64,000 bases of DNA from Agathobaculum desmolans ATCC 43058 (GTDB lineage: Bacteria > Bacillota > Clostridia > Oscillospirales > Butyricicoccaceae): the NCBI RefSeq assembly GCF_000701665.1, contig NZ_JNJN01000002.1, positions 1 through 64,000 on the forward strand, in the 5' to 3' direction. Numbering within the stretch: position 1 is the stretch's first letter; every line of letters begins with the position of its first letter. The notes under the pieces were generated by a model. That model made no database searches, was not told the DNA's origin, and saw only the letters and a program-made list of their open reading frames with translations. Shown here one piece after another: positions 21,545 to 29,119 of the stretch. The position numbers were made by a program, and so were the translations under genes.

Positions 21545-23104
21545 ATGCCAACCGAATACTGCATCTACCTCCGCAAATCGCGGCAGGATTTGGAAGCCGA
21601 AGCGCGCGGCGAAGGCGATACTCTCGCCCGGCACCGGCAAACGCTTACCGCCCTGGCGGAGCAGCGCGGCCTGCCCGTCAGCGCCGTGTATGAAGAGGTC
21701 GTTTCCGGCGATACCATCGCCGCCCGCCCGCAGATGAAGCGCCTGCTCTCCGAGGTCGAAGCCGGCTTTTGGCGCGGCGTCATCGTCATGGAGATCGAGC
21801 GCCTTGCCCGTGGCGACAGCATCGATCAGGGCATCGTTGCCCGCGCCTTCAAATACTCGGAAACACTCATCATAACCCCGTTCAAAACCTTTGATCCGTC
21901 TAACGAGTTTGATGAGGAATACTTTGAATTCGGGCTTTTCATGTCCCGGCGCGAGTATAAAACCATCCGCCGCCGCCTGAACGCAGGCGTGCAGGCCGCC
22001 CGGCGCGAGGGAAAGTACACCGCCGGACAGCCGCCCCTTGGATACAAAAAGATAAAGCTCAAGGGCGAAAAAGGCGGCTCGCTCGAACCCGATCCCGAAA
22101 AAGCCCCCATCATTCAAAATATCTTCCAATGGTTTGTGCATGATGGCGTCTGCATCTCACAGATCAAAAAACGGCTGAACCAGATGGACCCGCCCCCGCC
22201 GGGCGAGCGTAATAAATGGACGGATCGGCATATCTCCGCCGTGCTGCACAACCCGCACTATGCAGGCTATACCACCAGCACCCGCCGTCCCACGCGCAAG
22301 GAGGTCGTGGATGGTAAACTTAAAACCGTCCGCCTTACCGCAAAGGATGTGCAGCTGTATGAGGGACGGCACGAGCCGCTTGTCCCGCGGGAGGATTGGC
22401 ACAAAGCGCAGGATATTCTGGCAAACCATCCTGCCCCGCCCGTTCCGGCAGGCAAGGGGCAGAAAAACGCCTTCACCGGCCTGATCGTCTGCGGCCTGTG
22501 CGGCCGTAAGATGCAGCGCACCTATGTGTCCACTAAGGGTGATATCCCGCGTGAGCCGATGATCTTTTGCATTTCCCGTTCCGCGTGTGCAACCATCTCA
22601 CACCGCTACGACGAAGTGGAGCGCATGGTGCTTGATACGCTCCGCGGCTGGCTCACCGCGTATTCCTCCGGGCGCGATCCATTCCCCCAGCGCGATGTAT
22701 CCGATCAGCTGCACGCATCCCTCCGGCAGTTCGAAAAACACTTGTCCGATCTGGATGCTCGCACAAACCGCGCTTTTGAGCTGGTGGAAACCGGCGTCTA
22801 TACGCCCGAAATTTACATCGAACGCAAAAACGCGCTCGATGCCGAGCGCGTCTCCGTTATGAAAAGAATCAGCGATATCCAAGCCGAGCTGAAAAAGCTC
22901 CAAAACGAGGAAGCGATCCGCCGCGAGTTTTTGCCCAAACTGCGCCACGTTCTGGAATCATACGAAACCGCAGCCAATGCCCGCGAGCAGAACCAGCTTC
23001 TCAAAACCGTAATCGAAAAAATCGTCTACACCAAAACTGTCCGTGTTACACGCAACAACCCCGGCAACCTCCACCTGCAGGTATTCCCTCTGCTCCCGCA
23101 TTAA
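21545..23104 (+). CDS. int: Large serine integrase
   Basis: A 519-residue recombinase. The N-terminal resolvase domain has catalytic S12 in YLRKSRQD. The recombinase domain spans about 155-290 (GKYTAGQPPLGY... WTDRHISAVLHNPHYAG). A zinc ribbon follows with C316, C319, C342 and C348, then a coiled coil (about 395-490) that controls synapsis. It would join attP to attB and needs a directionality factor for excision. It is the last phage gene and points outwards to the host gene fragment at 23125. All motifs are intact. Confidence 0.93.
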   Translation: MPTEYCIYLRKSRQDLEAEARGEGDTLARHRQTLTALAEQRGLPVSAVYEEVVSGDTIAARPQMKRLLSEVEAGFWRGVIVMEIERLARGDSIDQGIVARAFKYSETLIITPFKTFDPSNEFDEEYFEFGLFMSRREYKTIRRRLNAGVQAARREGKYTAGQPPLGYKKIKLKGEKGGSLEPDPEKAPIIQNIFQWFVHDGVCISQIKKRLNQMDPPPPGERNKWTDRHISAVLHNPHYAGYTTSTRRPTRKEVVDGKLKTVRLTAKDVQLYEGRHEPLVPREDWHKAQDILANHPAPPVPAGKGQKNAFTGLIVCGLCGRKMQRTYVSTKGDIPREPMIFCISRSACATISHRYDEVERMVLDTLRGWLTAYSSGRDPFPQRDVSDQLHASLRQFEKHLSDLDARTNRAFELVETGVYTPEIYIERKNALDAERVSVMKRISDIQAELKKLQNEEAIRREFLPKLRHVLESYETAANAREQNQLLKTVIEKIVYTKTVRVTRNNPGNLHLQVFPLLPH

Positions 23105-23150
23105 CCTGCACAGACGTTGAAACTTCAGATGCCACACTTAAACTGCACCC
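23105..23150. other. Predicted prophage attachment site (attR)
   Basis: The integrase stops at 23104 and a host-type reading frame on the other strand ends abruptly at 23125. The family resemblance of that frame stops at its VQF codons (about 23136-23146), so the crossover should lie there or just to the left. Serine integrases use cores of only 2-3 nt, so the exact position cannot be read without the left end. Confidence 0.55.
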
Positions 23151-23409
23151 TCTCGACATCAATTTTCACGCAAAGCAGCTCGGCGGTGCGCGGTTTTACC
23201 GAAACAATGCCGCCGGAATTCAGCAGCTCCTGCGCGTCCGGGCAAAGATACACCCGAATATCACGCAGACATTCTTTGCTCCGGCAGGAATCATACACTT
23301 TTTTGGTGTGAACACAAACTGCTTCGCGGAACCCGCCGCCGGATGCCGTACCGCTGTTCGTATTGGAGCTGCCGCAGATCGGACCGGGACAGCAAATTTT
23401 ATCAGCCAT
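23125..23409 (-). pseudogene. Host Cys-rich conserved gene, 3'-truncated by the prophage
   Basis: The frame starts MADKICCPGPICGSSNTNSG at ATG 23409 and runs 94 codons to KIDVERVQFKCGI. The block EAVCVHTKKVYDSCRSKECLRDIRVYL..AQELLN....VSVKPRTAELLCVKIDVE belongs to a conserved protein of spore-forming Clostridia that, as I recall, continues well past the VQF position (FNRGFYTVD-type). Here it stops seven codons later, beside the integrase gene, so the original C-terminus is presumably at the far end of the prophage. Its function is unknown to me. Excision might restore it. The intact length is from memory. Confidence 0.65.
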
Positions 23410-23475
23410 GCTTATTACCTCCAAATCGTGGTTGAAGAAACTTCATTACCAGTCTATTCAGAGGAATCGGCAATG

Positions 23476-24681
23476 TTACAGAAGCAAATCCCCGTCAGTG
23501 ACAAAAAACTCGTTTTCACAGTCAGCGCAGCGGCGGTCGAGTTCAGAAGTAGTACCAAGCGCCTCGCGTACCGCACGGTATTCCTGCTGTGCCCGCGTAT
23601 TTTCTTTCCCCGTTCGGACGGCACGGATCAGCAGGTTTTTGGGGGTGTCAAGCGGAGAAATATACTCCACTACCGAAACCCGGTATCCTTCCGCCTCCAG
23701 CTTAAGCGCCCGCATGCTGTCAGTCAGCACATCATTAAAGCGGGCTTTGAACACACCGAATTTGGTCAGCGGTTCCAATTCAGGCAGATGATATTGATCA
23801 AGCAGCTCCTTATGACAGCACGGCACGCATGCAATATATTTTGCACGGGCACGGATCGCAGTTGCCAATGCCAAATCTGTTGCAATATCACAGGCATGCA
23901 GCGAGATGACTGCGGTTACATGCTGCGGAGGCTGATAGGTACGCAGATCGGCGCACTGAAAATCCATGTTATGATATCCGAGCCGCTTTGCCATCGCACG
24001 GCTTTCTTCAATCACATGCGCATTGATATCCACTCCGATCACGCGGCAGCGCCGGTGAAGCACCTCGTGCAGATAATAGTTCATTACAAAACTGAGATAA
24101 GATTTTCCGCAGGCGCAGTCCAGCAGCAGAATCTCTTCACTGTCATCCTGCTCAAACATCGGCGCGACCAGTTCCACATAATGATCGATCTGGTTGTATT
24201 TGCGGATCATGTCATTTTTCAGCTTGCCGTCTGCGGTCAATATACCGATCTCCCGCAGCAGCGCTGCCGCCTGATCTACACGAATCAGATATTGCCGTCC
24301 GCCGTCCAGCAGCGGATTAGCAGCAGCCTGCTTTTCTTCTGCTGTGGCCTCGCGCTCCGCCTGCTTCATTTGCACGCCGCGTGCCGTCACCGACAGCGAG
24401 ACGACCACACCACGCTCGGTATAGGTCAGCAGTGCTTCATCGAACTTCTCTGCCTGCTCGGCAAAAAACGAACAGAACGCATCCGCATTTACTGTGCGCA
24501 TCGTACCCTGAAAACGCAGTTGATACATCTGCTCCGCGCGGATAAGCTGTGCTTCAAACTTCTTTTTTCCCGAGGTAAACACACATACTGCCTGTATAAA
24601 ATAATCCCGATTCCGCGTTAAGCGTGCCGAAATTCCGCTGAGCAGCAGTCTCAGCTTCGCTGCATCACCTTTTTGCATCAT
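23476..24681 (-). CDS. SAM-dependent methyltransferase of unknown target
   Basis: A 401-residue protein starting at ATG 24681 (AAAGG 9 nt upstream). Residues 1-170 are an unrecognised N-terminal domain. From about residue 190 a class I methyltransferase fold is clear: motif I LLDCACGKSYLS, then VIGVDIN (acidic loop), DFQCADLRTY, AVISLHACDIATD and CVPCCHKEL. The PCCH motif is typical of a family of uncharacterised methyltransferases that may act on RNA or protein. It is a single gene, first host gene past the prophage. Confidence 0.75.
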   Translation of the reverse strand: MMQKGDAAKLRLLLSGISARLTRNRDYFIQAVCVFTSGKKKFEAQLIRAEQMYQLRFQGTMRTVNADAFCSFFAEQAEKFDEALLTYTERGVVVSLSVTARGVQMKQAEREATAEEKQAAANPLLDGGRQYLIRVDQAAALLREIGILTADGKLKNDMIRKYNQIDHYVELVAPMFEQDDSEEILLLDCACGKSYLSFVMNYYLHEVLHRRCRVIGVDINAHVIEESRAMAKRLGYHNMDFQCADLRTYQPPQHVTAVISLHACDIATDLALATAIRARAKYIACVPCCHKELLDQYHLPELEPLTKFGVFKARFNDVLTDSMRALKLEAEGYRVSVVEYISPLDTPKNLLIRAVRTGKENTRAQQEYRAVREALGTTSELDRRCADCENEFFVTDGDLLL

Positions 24682-24809
24682 CAATCACAACCTTTACATC
24701 CATCATTTTATCATAAATCCGACCGTTTTGGCAATTCCAACACATAATTCCCCCGAAAGCAGCAAAATGCCCTGCGCTCCGGCTCCATGCGGAACACAGG
24801 ACAGCCGTT

Positions 24810-25367
24810 TCACAACGCCATGGTCTGCATTTCTTCATCCGGCAGCGATATCCCATGTGAAACTAAAATCAGTGTCCGGCCTTCCTGATAGCGAAGAACT
24901 GTATTCCATGCACGCAGCGCGGTTTGCTCATCCAATCCTGTAAATGGTTCATCCAGTATCAAGATATCGCCATCCGCCGCTAAAGCGCGGGCAAGCGCCG
25001 CCCGCCGCCGCATACCACCGGATAATGTAAAAACCGGCTGATTCAGCGCATCAGATGAAAGCAGTGCCGACAGGATGTCTCGCACGCGCGATCCCTCTTC
25101 ACAAACCAACGCTACATTTTGAAGCGCACTCCAGTGTCCGGTCAACCGGTCCTCCTGAAATACCGGGCAAAACCGCAGCTGCTCTGCACCGATCACATAT
25201 CCGCTGTCCGGCAGATCTACCCCCATCAGCAGACGAAGCAGCGTGGTTTTGCCAGCACCCGACGCGCCGGTAATGCGCCACCGCTCCCCCTTACCAATCT
25301 GCCAGTTCAATCGGTTGATCACGCATTTGCCGTCATATCCTTTGGTGACCTGTTCCAATCGGATCAT
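24810..25367 (-). CDS. ABC transporter ATP-binding protein
   Basis: A 185-residue ATPase starting MIRLEQVTKGYDGKC at ATG 25367, which overlaps the permease stop (ATGA). It has Walker A GASGAGKTT (K40), Q-loop PVFQEDRL, signature LSGGMRRRAALARAL, Walker B DILILDEP and an SH switch histidine near the end. It is short for an importer ATPase (usual length about 240) because the C-terminal extension is missing. It energises the permease at 25364-26131; with the lipoprotein they form a nitrate/taurine/thiamine-precursor type importer. The upstream extension of the frame lies inside the permease gene and is rejected. Confidence 0.88.
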   Translation of the reverse strand: MIRLEQVTKGYDGKCVINRLNWQIGKGERWRITGASGAGKTTLLRLLMGVDLPDSGYVIGAEQLRFCPVFQEDRLTGHWSALQNVALVCEEGSRVRDILSALLSSDALNQPVFTLSGGMRRRAALARALAADGDILILDEPFTGLDEQTALRAWNTVLRYQEGRTLILVSHGISLPDEEMQTMAL

Positions 25368-26131
25368 ACCGGCACCCCCCATTGCTTTTGTATCCGCGCA
25401 ACAGCCAACAGAAGCAGCTTTTCCAACGCAAGGCTGAGGGCAATAATTATCAACGACCAGGCAAACAGACCGGCAGTATCCAAATAAAGCTTGGACAGAT
25501 AAAGCTGTTCTCCGATTGACCAGCGCGGCAGTCCGATAATTTCCCCTGCAACACCTGCTTTCAGTGCCATGCCGACCGACACCCGGCAAGCAGTCAGCAG
25601 ATACGGCATGACCGCCGGCAGCCAAACGGCTTGCAAACTTTTCCTGCGGGAAAGGCGAAACACCTGCGCCATCTCCAGCATTTTACGATCCACGCTATGC
25701 ATACCCTCGCTCAAGTTAATGTAAACAATCGGAAATACCACAAAAAAAGCCGTTAAAACCGAAATTTGATCCGACCGTACCCACACTAACGCCACAACGA
25801 TAAAGCAGGCCACCGGAACGCTTTTCATGATCTGTACTGCGGGTTCCAGCAGCAGCCGTATCAAACGGCTGTGATAGGAAAAAATCGCAAATACCGTACC
25901 AAGCAGAAAGGCCAGCATAAATCCGATGCCAACCTTACCAAGTGAACAGCAAAGGGAGTACCATAGTTCTTTTTCGGGCAGCATAGCGAGCAGCCGCTGT
26001 ACCGTCGGTACCGGACCTGCAAACAACACCGTGGGCAGGGTCAGTGAAACGCCCTGCCACACCATGATCCAAAAAGCCGCAGCCACCAACCGCCGCAGCC
26101 AGCACTTATCCCAAATAGTAGAAGCCTTCAT
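25364..26131 (-). CDS. ABC transporter permease (SsuC/TauC/ThiX-like)
   Basis: A 255-residue inner-membrane protein with about six hydrophobic segments. The cytoplasmic loop motif EMAQVFRLSRRKSLQAVWLPAVMPYLLTACRVSVGMALKAGVAGEIIG is the EAA loop that docks the ATPase. Family members import sulfonates, nitrate or thiamine precursors. Its 5' end overlaps the lipoprotein gene by 26 nt. Substrate unknown; the regulator at the head of the operon suggests a link to hydrogenase or metal-cofactor metabolism. Confidence 0.85.
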   Translation of the reverse strand: MKASTIWDKCWLRRLVAAAFWIMVWQGVSLTLPTVLFAGPVPTVQRLLAMLPEKELWYSLCCSLGKVGIGFMLAFLLGTVFAIFSYHSRLIRLLLEPAVQIMKSVPVACFIVVALVWVRSDQISVLTAFFVVFPIVYINLSEGMHSVDRKMLEMAQVFRLSRRKSLQAVWLPAVMPYLLTACRVSVGMALKAGVAGEIIGLPRWSIGEQLYLSKLYLDTAGLFAWSLIIIALSLALEKLLLLAVARIQKQWGVPV

Positions 26132-27122
26132 CCGGCAGCTTTCCCCCTACTGCATCCGGTGCAGCAGCAAACAGCATTTCCAGATACCCGGAAACCCATG
26201 TCTTCATCTCTTCACCGGATACCGCTGTCATGGGATCAAAGTTTTCCAGTACCTGCTGTGCGATCGGCGCTTTAACAATACCGTACTGTTCGATCAGCTG
26301 CGCGGCCTCGGACGGATTTGCCTGTGCATCTGCCACTGACTTCTTATGATCCGCTATGAACTGTGCCACAGCCGCGGGATGTTCTTCCGCAAAAGCACGG
26401 CGAACAACGGTTACACCGGTGGCAATACCATTGCCGTCCGGACTGAATTGCTTCCATGCGTCTTCCAATGGGAAGTTAAGAGACAGTTCCTGATCCTGCA
26501 TCATGGCAACCGTTGCAAACGGTTGCGGCAAAATACCCACAGCGGTGGGATTATGCTCCAGTGCTGCAACCACTTCGGCCGGCTCAGCTTTGAATTCGAT
26601 CGTTACATCTTCCGCAGTGATCCCACTTTGATCCAACAGGTATTGTAGTGTCCAATCGGGCGAAGTTCCCTTGCCCGTCATATAAATGGTTTTTCCCTTC
26701 AATCCCTCCAATGCAGAAAGGGACTCATCATGCGAAACCACATACAGGACATTTCCCGCGTTGACATCCAGCACCTGCACGCCCTGTTCGTTTTTTTGAT
26801 ACAGCACCGCCGCCAGATTGGTCGGGATCAAAGCAATGTCCACTTCGCCCTTGGCAAGCAGCGGAACGACCTCATTTCCCGATGTGTATAGTGAAAACTG
26901 ATAATGTCTCTCGTCAGACTCTGTGTCCTGCTGCATCAGCTCCACCAGCCCCATCGCAGTCGGGCCCTTCAAAGCAGCCACGCGGATGCTGACACCCTCT
27001 TCATACCCTGCCTGCACCGGCTCAGAAACAACTTGATCGGATGCAGACGGCTGAGAGGCACAGCCCGCCAACAAAGACAATGCAGTTACCGCGGCCAGCA
27101 GGCCGGATATCATTCGTTTCAT
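26106..27122 (-). CDS. Substrate-binding lipoprotein of an ABC importer
   Basis: A 338-residue protein with a lipoprotein signal peptide: basic start, hydrophobic core and lipobox LLAGC with C21. The mature part has the NMT1/THI5-like bi-lobed pattern (IRVAALKGPTAMGLVELM..., LAKGEVDIALIPTNLAAVLYQ, LKGKTIYMTGKGTSPDWTLQYLL). It captures a small ligand outside the membrane and hands it to the permease. It follows the TM1266-like regulator by about 20 nt. The ligand cannot be told from the sequence. Confidence 0.82.
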   Translation of the reverse strand: MKRMISGLLAAVTALSLLAGCASQPSASDQVVSEPVQAGYEEGVSIRVAALKGPTAMGLVELMQQDTESDERHYQFSLYTSGNEVVPLLAKGEVDIALIPTNLAAVLYQKNEQGVQVLDVNAGNVLYVVSHDESLSALEGLKGKTIYMTGKGTSPDWTLQYLLDQSGITAEDVTIEFKAEPAEVVAALEHNPTAVGILPQPFATVAMMQDQELSLNFPLEDAWKQFSPDGNGIATGVTVVRRAFAEEHPAAVAQFIADHKKSVADAQANPSEAAQLIEQYGIVKAPIAQQVLENFDPMTAVSGEEMKTWVSGYLEMLFAAAPDAVGGKLPDEGFYYLG

Positions 27123-27142
27123 TTAATTCAACACTCCTTGTT

Positions 27143-27382
27143 CTACTTTGCCATCATGGATTTGACCTGAACATTTTGCAGCCGTCCCAATTTACCGGAC
27201 AGCGCGTTGATCACATCAACCGGACAGGATAAAACGATCGTAATAATGGAGCCAACCTCCTGATGCGGAATGCCCATACGGCCAATGATATATGCCCCGT
27301 ATTGATGCAGCAAATCATTGACAGCGCTGCTGGCCTCCCTATCATTGACAATGATGCCTAAAATTGCAATTCGATTTTCCAT
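27143..27382 (-). CDS. TM1266-type iron-only hydrogenase system regulator
   Basis: A 79-residue protein starting MENRIAILGIIVNDREASSAVNDLLHQYG; AAAGGAG lies about 8 nt before ATG 27382. The sequence matches the small ferredoxin-fold (ACT/NikR-C-like) family annotated as putative iron-only hydrogenase system regulator (TM1266). It would bind a ligand or metal, but it lacks a DNA-binding domain. It is the first gene of the importer operon and is preceded by a structured leader with a terminator. Confidence 0.8.
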   Translation of the reverse strand: MENRIAILGIIVNDREASSAVNDLLHQYGAYIIGRMGIPHQEVGSIITIVLSCPVDVINALSGKLGRLQNVQVKSMMAK

Positions 27383-27404
27383 CTGGTGTTTCTCCTTTGC
27401 AAAA

Positions 27405-27433
27405 CGCCCCGCATCCAAACCGGATGCGGGGCG
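27405..27433 (-). terminator. Leader terminator before the TM1266-importer operon
   Basis: A perfect 12-bp stem, CGCCCCGCATCC / GGATGCGGGGCG, followed on the minus strand by TTTT and then by the ribosome site. A terminator between promoter and first gene indicates attenuation. Confidence 0.8.
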
Positions 27434-27550
27434 CAAGTTCCTATATACAGGTTCTTCATCGCAGATCGCATCTTTGACAGCAGAAATGAAAAGATTACCG
27501 GATGCTCACCCGTCAGATTTACAGCTTACGGGAAAGGATGTCCTGTAAAA
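27434..27550 (-). promoter_or_regulatory. Candidate riboswitch leader (class not recognised)
   Basis: The leader starts near 27544 just after a consensus promoter. Outer stem: TACAGG (27542-27547) pairs with CCTGTA (27446-27451). Inside is a CCCGT / ACGGG hairpin (27509-27532) followed by TGAGCATCCGGTAATC. Its GCATCC can also pair with GGATGC in the 3' arm of the terminator at 27405-27433, a possible switching element. Closed outer stem, junction, alternative pairing and terminator are the layout of a ligand-sensing leader. I could not match it to TPP, cobalamin, SAM, Moco, ZTP or FMN consensus elements. Confidence 0.6.
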
Positions 27551-27579
27551 AGTATAAGCGGGACGGCATCGATTGTCAA
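27551..27579 (-). promoter_or_regulatory. Promoter of the TM1266-importer operon
   Basis: On the minus strand TTGACA (27574-27579), 17-nt spacer, TATACT (27551-27556): a strong vegetative promoter, so control probably falls on the leader. Confidence 0.8.
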
Positions 27580-27642
27580 GCCATTTACCTATACACAGCG
27601 CAAAGGGAAGCAACGATGCTGCTCCCCTTTGCTTTTGATTGC

Positions 27643-27810
27643 TTACTTGCGCCGAAAAGATTTGCAGTCTGTGCACTGATCGACTGTCGGATGTGCTTCA
27701 TGCGTACCCACGGTAATGCTGTCAAGTGCGCAGTACTCTGCACAATCACAGTGATTAGCACACTGTTCCACTGTGCAGCGAATTGCCTTGTTATAGCTCG
27801 AATGACACAT
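27643..27810 (-). CDS. DUF1540 domain protein
   Basis: A 55-residue Cys-rich protein starting MCHSSYNKAIRCTVEQCANHCD; AGGAGG lies about 10 nt before ATG 27810. The spacing IRCTVEQCANHCDCAEYCALDSITVG...VDQCTDCKSF is the DUF1540 pattern, with its Cys residues placed as for metal binding. Such proteins are common in Clostridia, sometimes in tandem; function unknown. It is a single gene between the importer operon and the end of the cobalamin operon. Confidence 0.8.
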   Translation of the reverse strand: MCHSSYNKAIRCTVEQCANHCDCAEYCALDSITVGTHEAHPTVDQCTDCKSFRRK

Positions 27811-27956
27811 GTCTGGCGTCCTCCTTGTGTTGGATTTCACGATTATTGTATCCCGGCACCACATGATTATACTGGTAAATTTTTCAGTTTTTAAACTATA
27901 CCGCAAATTTCCGTTATTTATATAAAAGTGTTTTTCAATATCAAACATTCCAAAAC

Positions 27957-28592
27957 TTAAAATCCCGCACGCCGAACCAGCTGATACAGCAGCGCATTGA
28001 CAATCGCTGCCGCGACGTTGGAACCGCCCTTGCGTCCCCGCGCGATGATATACGGCGTATCCCCACCGAGGAACAGCTCTTTGGCCTCAACCACATTGAC
28101 AAATCCCACCGGCACGCCGATCACCAGAGCCGGACGAACGCGCCCTTCCTCTATCAGCTCGTGCAGGCGGATGAGCGCGGTCGGCGCATTGCCGATGGCA
28201 AAAATGGTGGGACCGGTCAAGTCTACCGCGCGTTCCATCGAAACGACCGCGCGGGTCACGCCGCGCTGCCCTGCCTCCTGCGCAACTGCCAGTTCTGCCA
28301 TAAAGCAGCAGGCCTGTCCGCCGAGCTTCGCCAGCGTTCCCTTGCTGATGCCGGAAAGCGCCATGTTGGTATCGGTCACAACGGTTGCGCCCGCGCGCAG
28401 CGCCTGCAAAGCTCGTTCGATCGCGCCCGGAGAAAAGCACAGCGTATCCGCGTAATCAAAATCCGCCGTGGTGTGGATGACCCGCTTTACCACTTCGTCC
28501 ACGCCCTTCGGAAACGTGCGCCCCGCCAGTTCCCGCGTGATGATGGCAAACGACTGTTTTTCGATCTCCTGTGGTTTCATCTGTCCGTTCAC
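27957..28592 (-). CDS. cbiC: Cobalt-precorrin-8 methylmutase
   Basis: A 211-residue enzyme that moves the methyl group from C11 to C12 of cobalt-precorrin-8 to give cobyrinate. The family hallmarks are IIxRELxGRTFP, RVIHTTADFDYADTLCFSPGA with the catalytic His, TDTNMALSGI, and GNAPTAL...GVPVGFVNVVEAKE. The length is normal. The start is GTG 28592, overlapping the cobO stop as GTGA. It is the last gene of the operon although it acts in mid-pathway. Confidence 0.95.
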   Translation of the reverse strand: MNGQMKPQEIEKQSFAIITRELAGRTFPKGVDEVVKRVIHTTADFDYADTLCFSPGAIERALQALRAGATVVTDTNMALSGISKGTLAKLGGQACCFMAELAVAQEAGQRGVTRAVVSMERAVDLTGPTIFAIGNAPTALIRLHELIEEGRVRPALVIGVPVGFVNVVEAKELFLGGDTPYIIARGRKGGSNVAAAIVNALLYQLVRRAGF

Positions 28593-29119
28593 AGTTCAAT
28601 CCCCTCCCGTGCGGCAATGCCTTTGTCAAACGGATGCCGCCGCTTGACCATTTCCGTTATATAATCCGCGCGCGCCTGCAATGCTTCCGACGGCCCGCGT
28701 CCGGTCAGCACCACTTCCATCCCGTCCGGCCGCGCATCCAGGAAATCCGTTACCGCTTGTTCCTCCAAAAAACCGCAGGACAGCGCAGCGCACACCTCAT
28801 CCAGCACAATAAGGCGCGCCCCCTCCCGCACGGCAAATGCACAGGCCGCATCAAAGGTACGCCGAACGGCCTGTGCGGTTTGTGTTTTTTCCTCCTGCGT
28901 CATCTGAAAGGAAAATTTGCGCACCGGATTGGCTGAAAGCAGGGTCACGCCCTCCAGTCCTGCCAAAATGCGGCATTCGCCCGAGGTACCGTCCTTCAAA
29001 AACTGCGCGATCACCACGCGATGCCCGCGCCCGGCGCAGCGCAGCGCCAGTCCCATCGCGGCGGTCGTTTTTCCCTTGCCCTCTCCGCAATACAGGTGTA
29101 CAAGTCCGGTTTCGCTCAT
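28589..29119 (-). CDS. cobO: Cob(I)yrinic acid a,c-diamide adenosyltransferase
   Basis: A 176-residue CobA/CobO/BtuR-family enzyme that transfers the adenosyl group from ATP to Co(I) corrinoid. P-loop GEGKGKTT at residues 12-19 (K17); VVIAQFLKDGTSGE and LIVLDEV are family blocks. It also serves in salvage. Start ATG 29119 overlaps the cbiP stop by 4 nt. Confidence 0.93.
   Translation of the reverse strand: MSETGLVHLYCGEGKGKTTAAMGLALRCAGRGHRVVIAQFLKDGTSGECRILAGLEGVTLLSANPVRKFSFQMTQEEKTQTAQAVRRTFDAACAFAVREGARLIVLDEVCAALSCGFLEEQAVTDFLDARPDGMEVVLTGRGPSEALQARADYITEMVKRRHPFDKGIAAREGIEL

Noticed and set aside
20840-22141. 433-codon leftward frame opposite the repressor, zeta-like and integrase genes
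   Set aside because: All three rightward genes have intact catalytic motifs and ribosome sites; the leftward frame has none.
27434-27550. TPP riboswitch in front of the NMT1/THI5-like importer
   Set aside because: The CTGAGA and ACCTGATCTGGATAATGCCAGCG-type core elements are absent.
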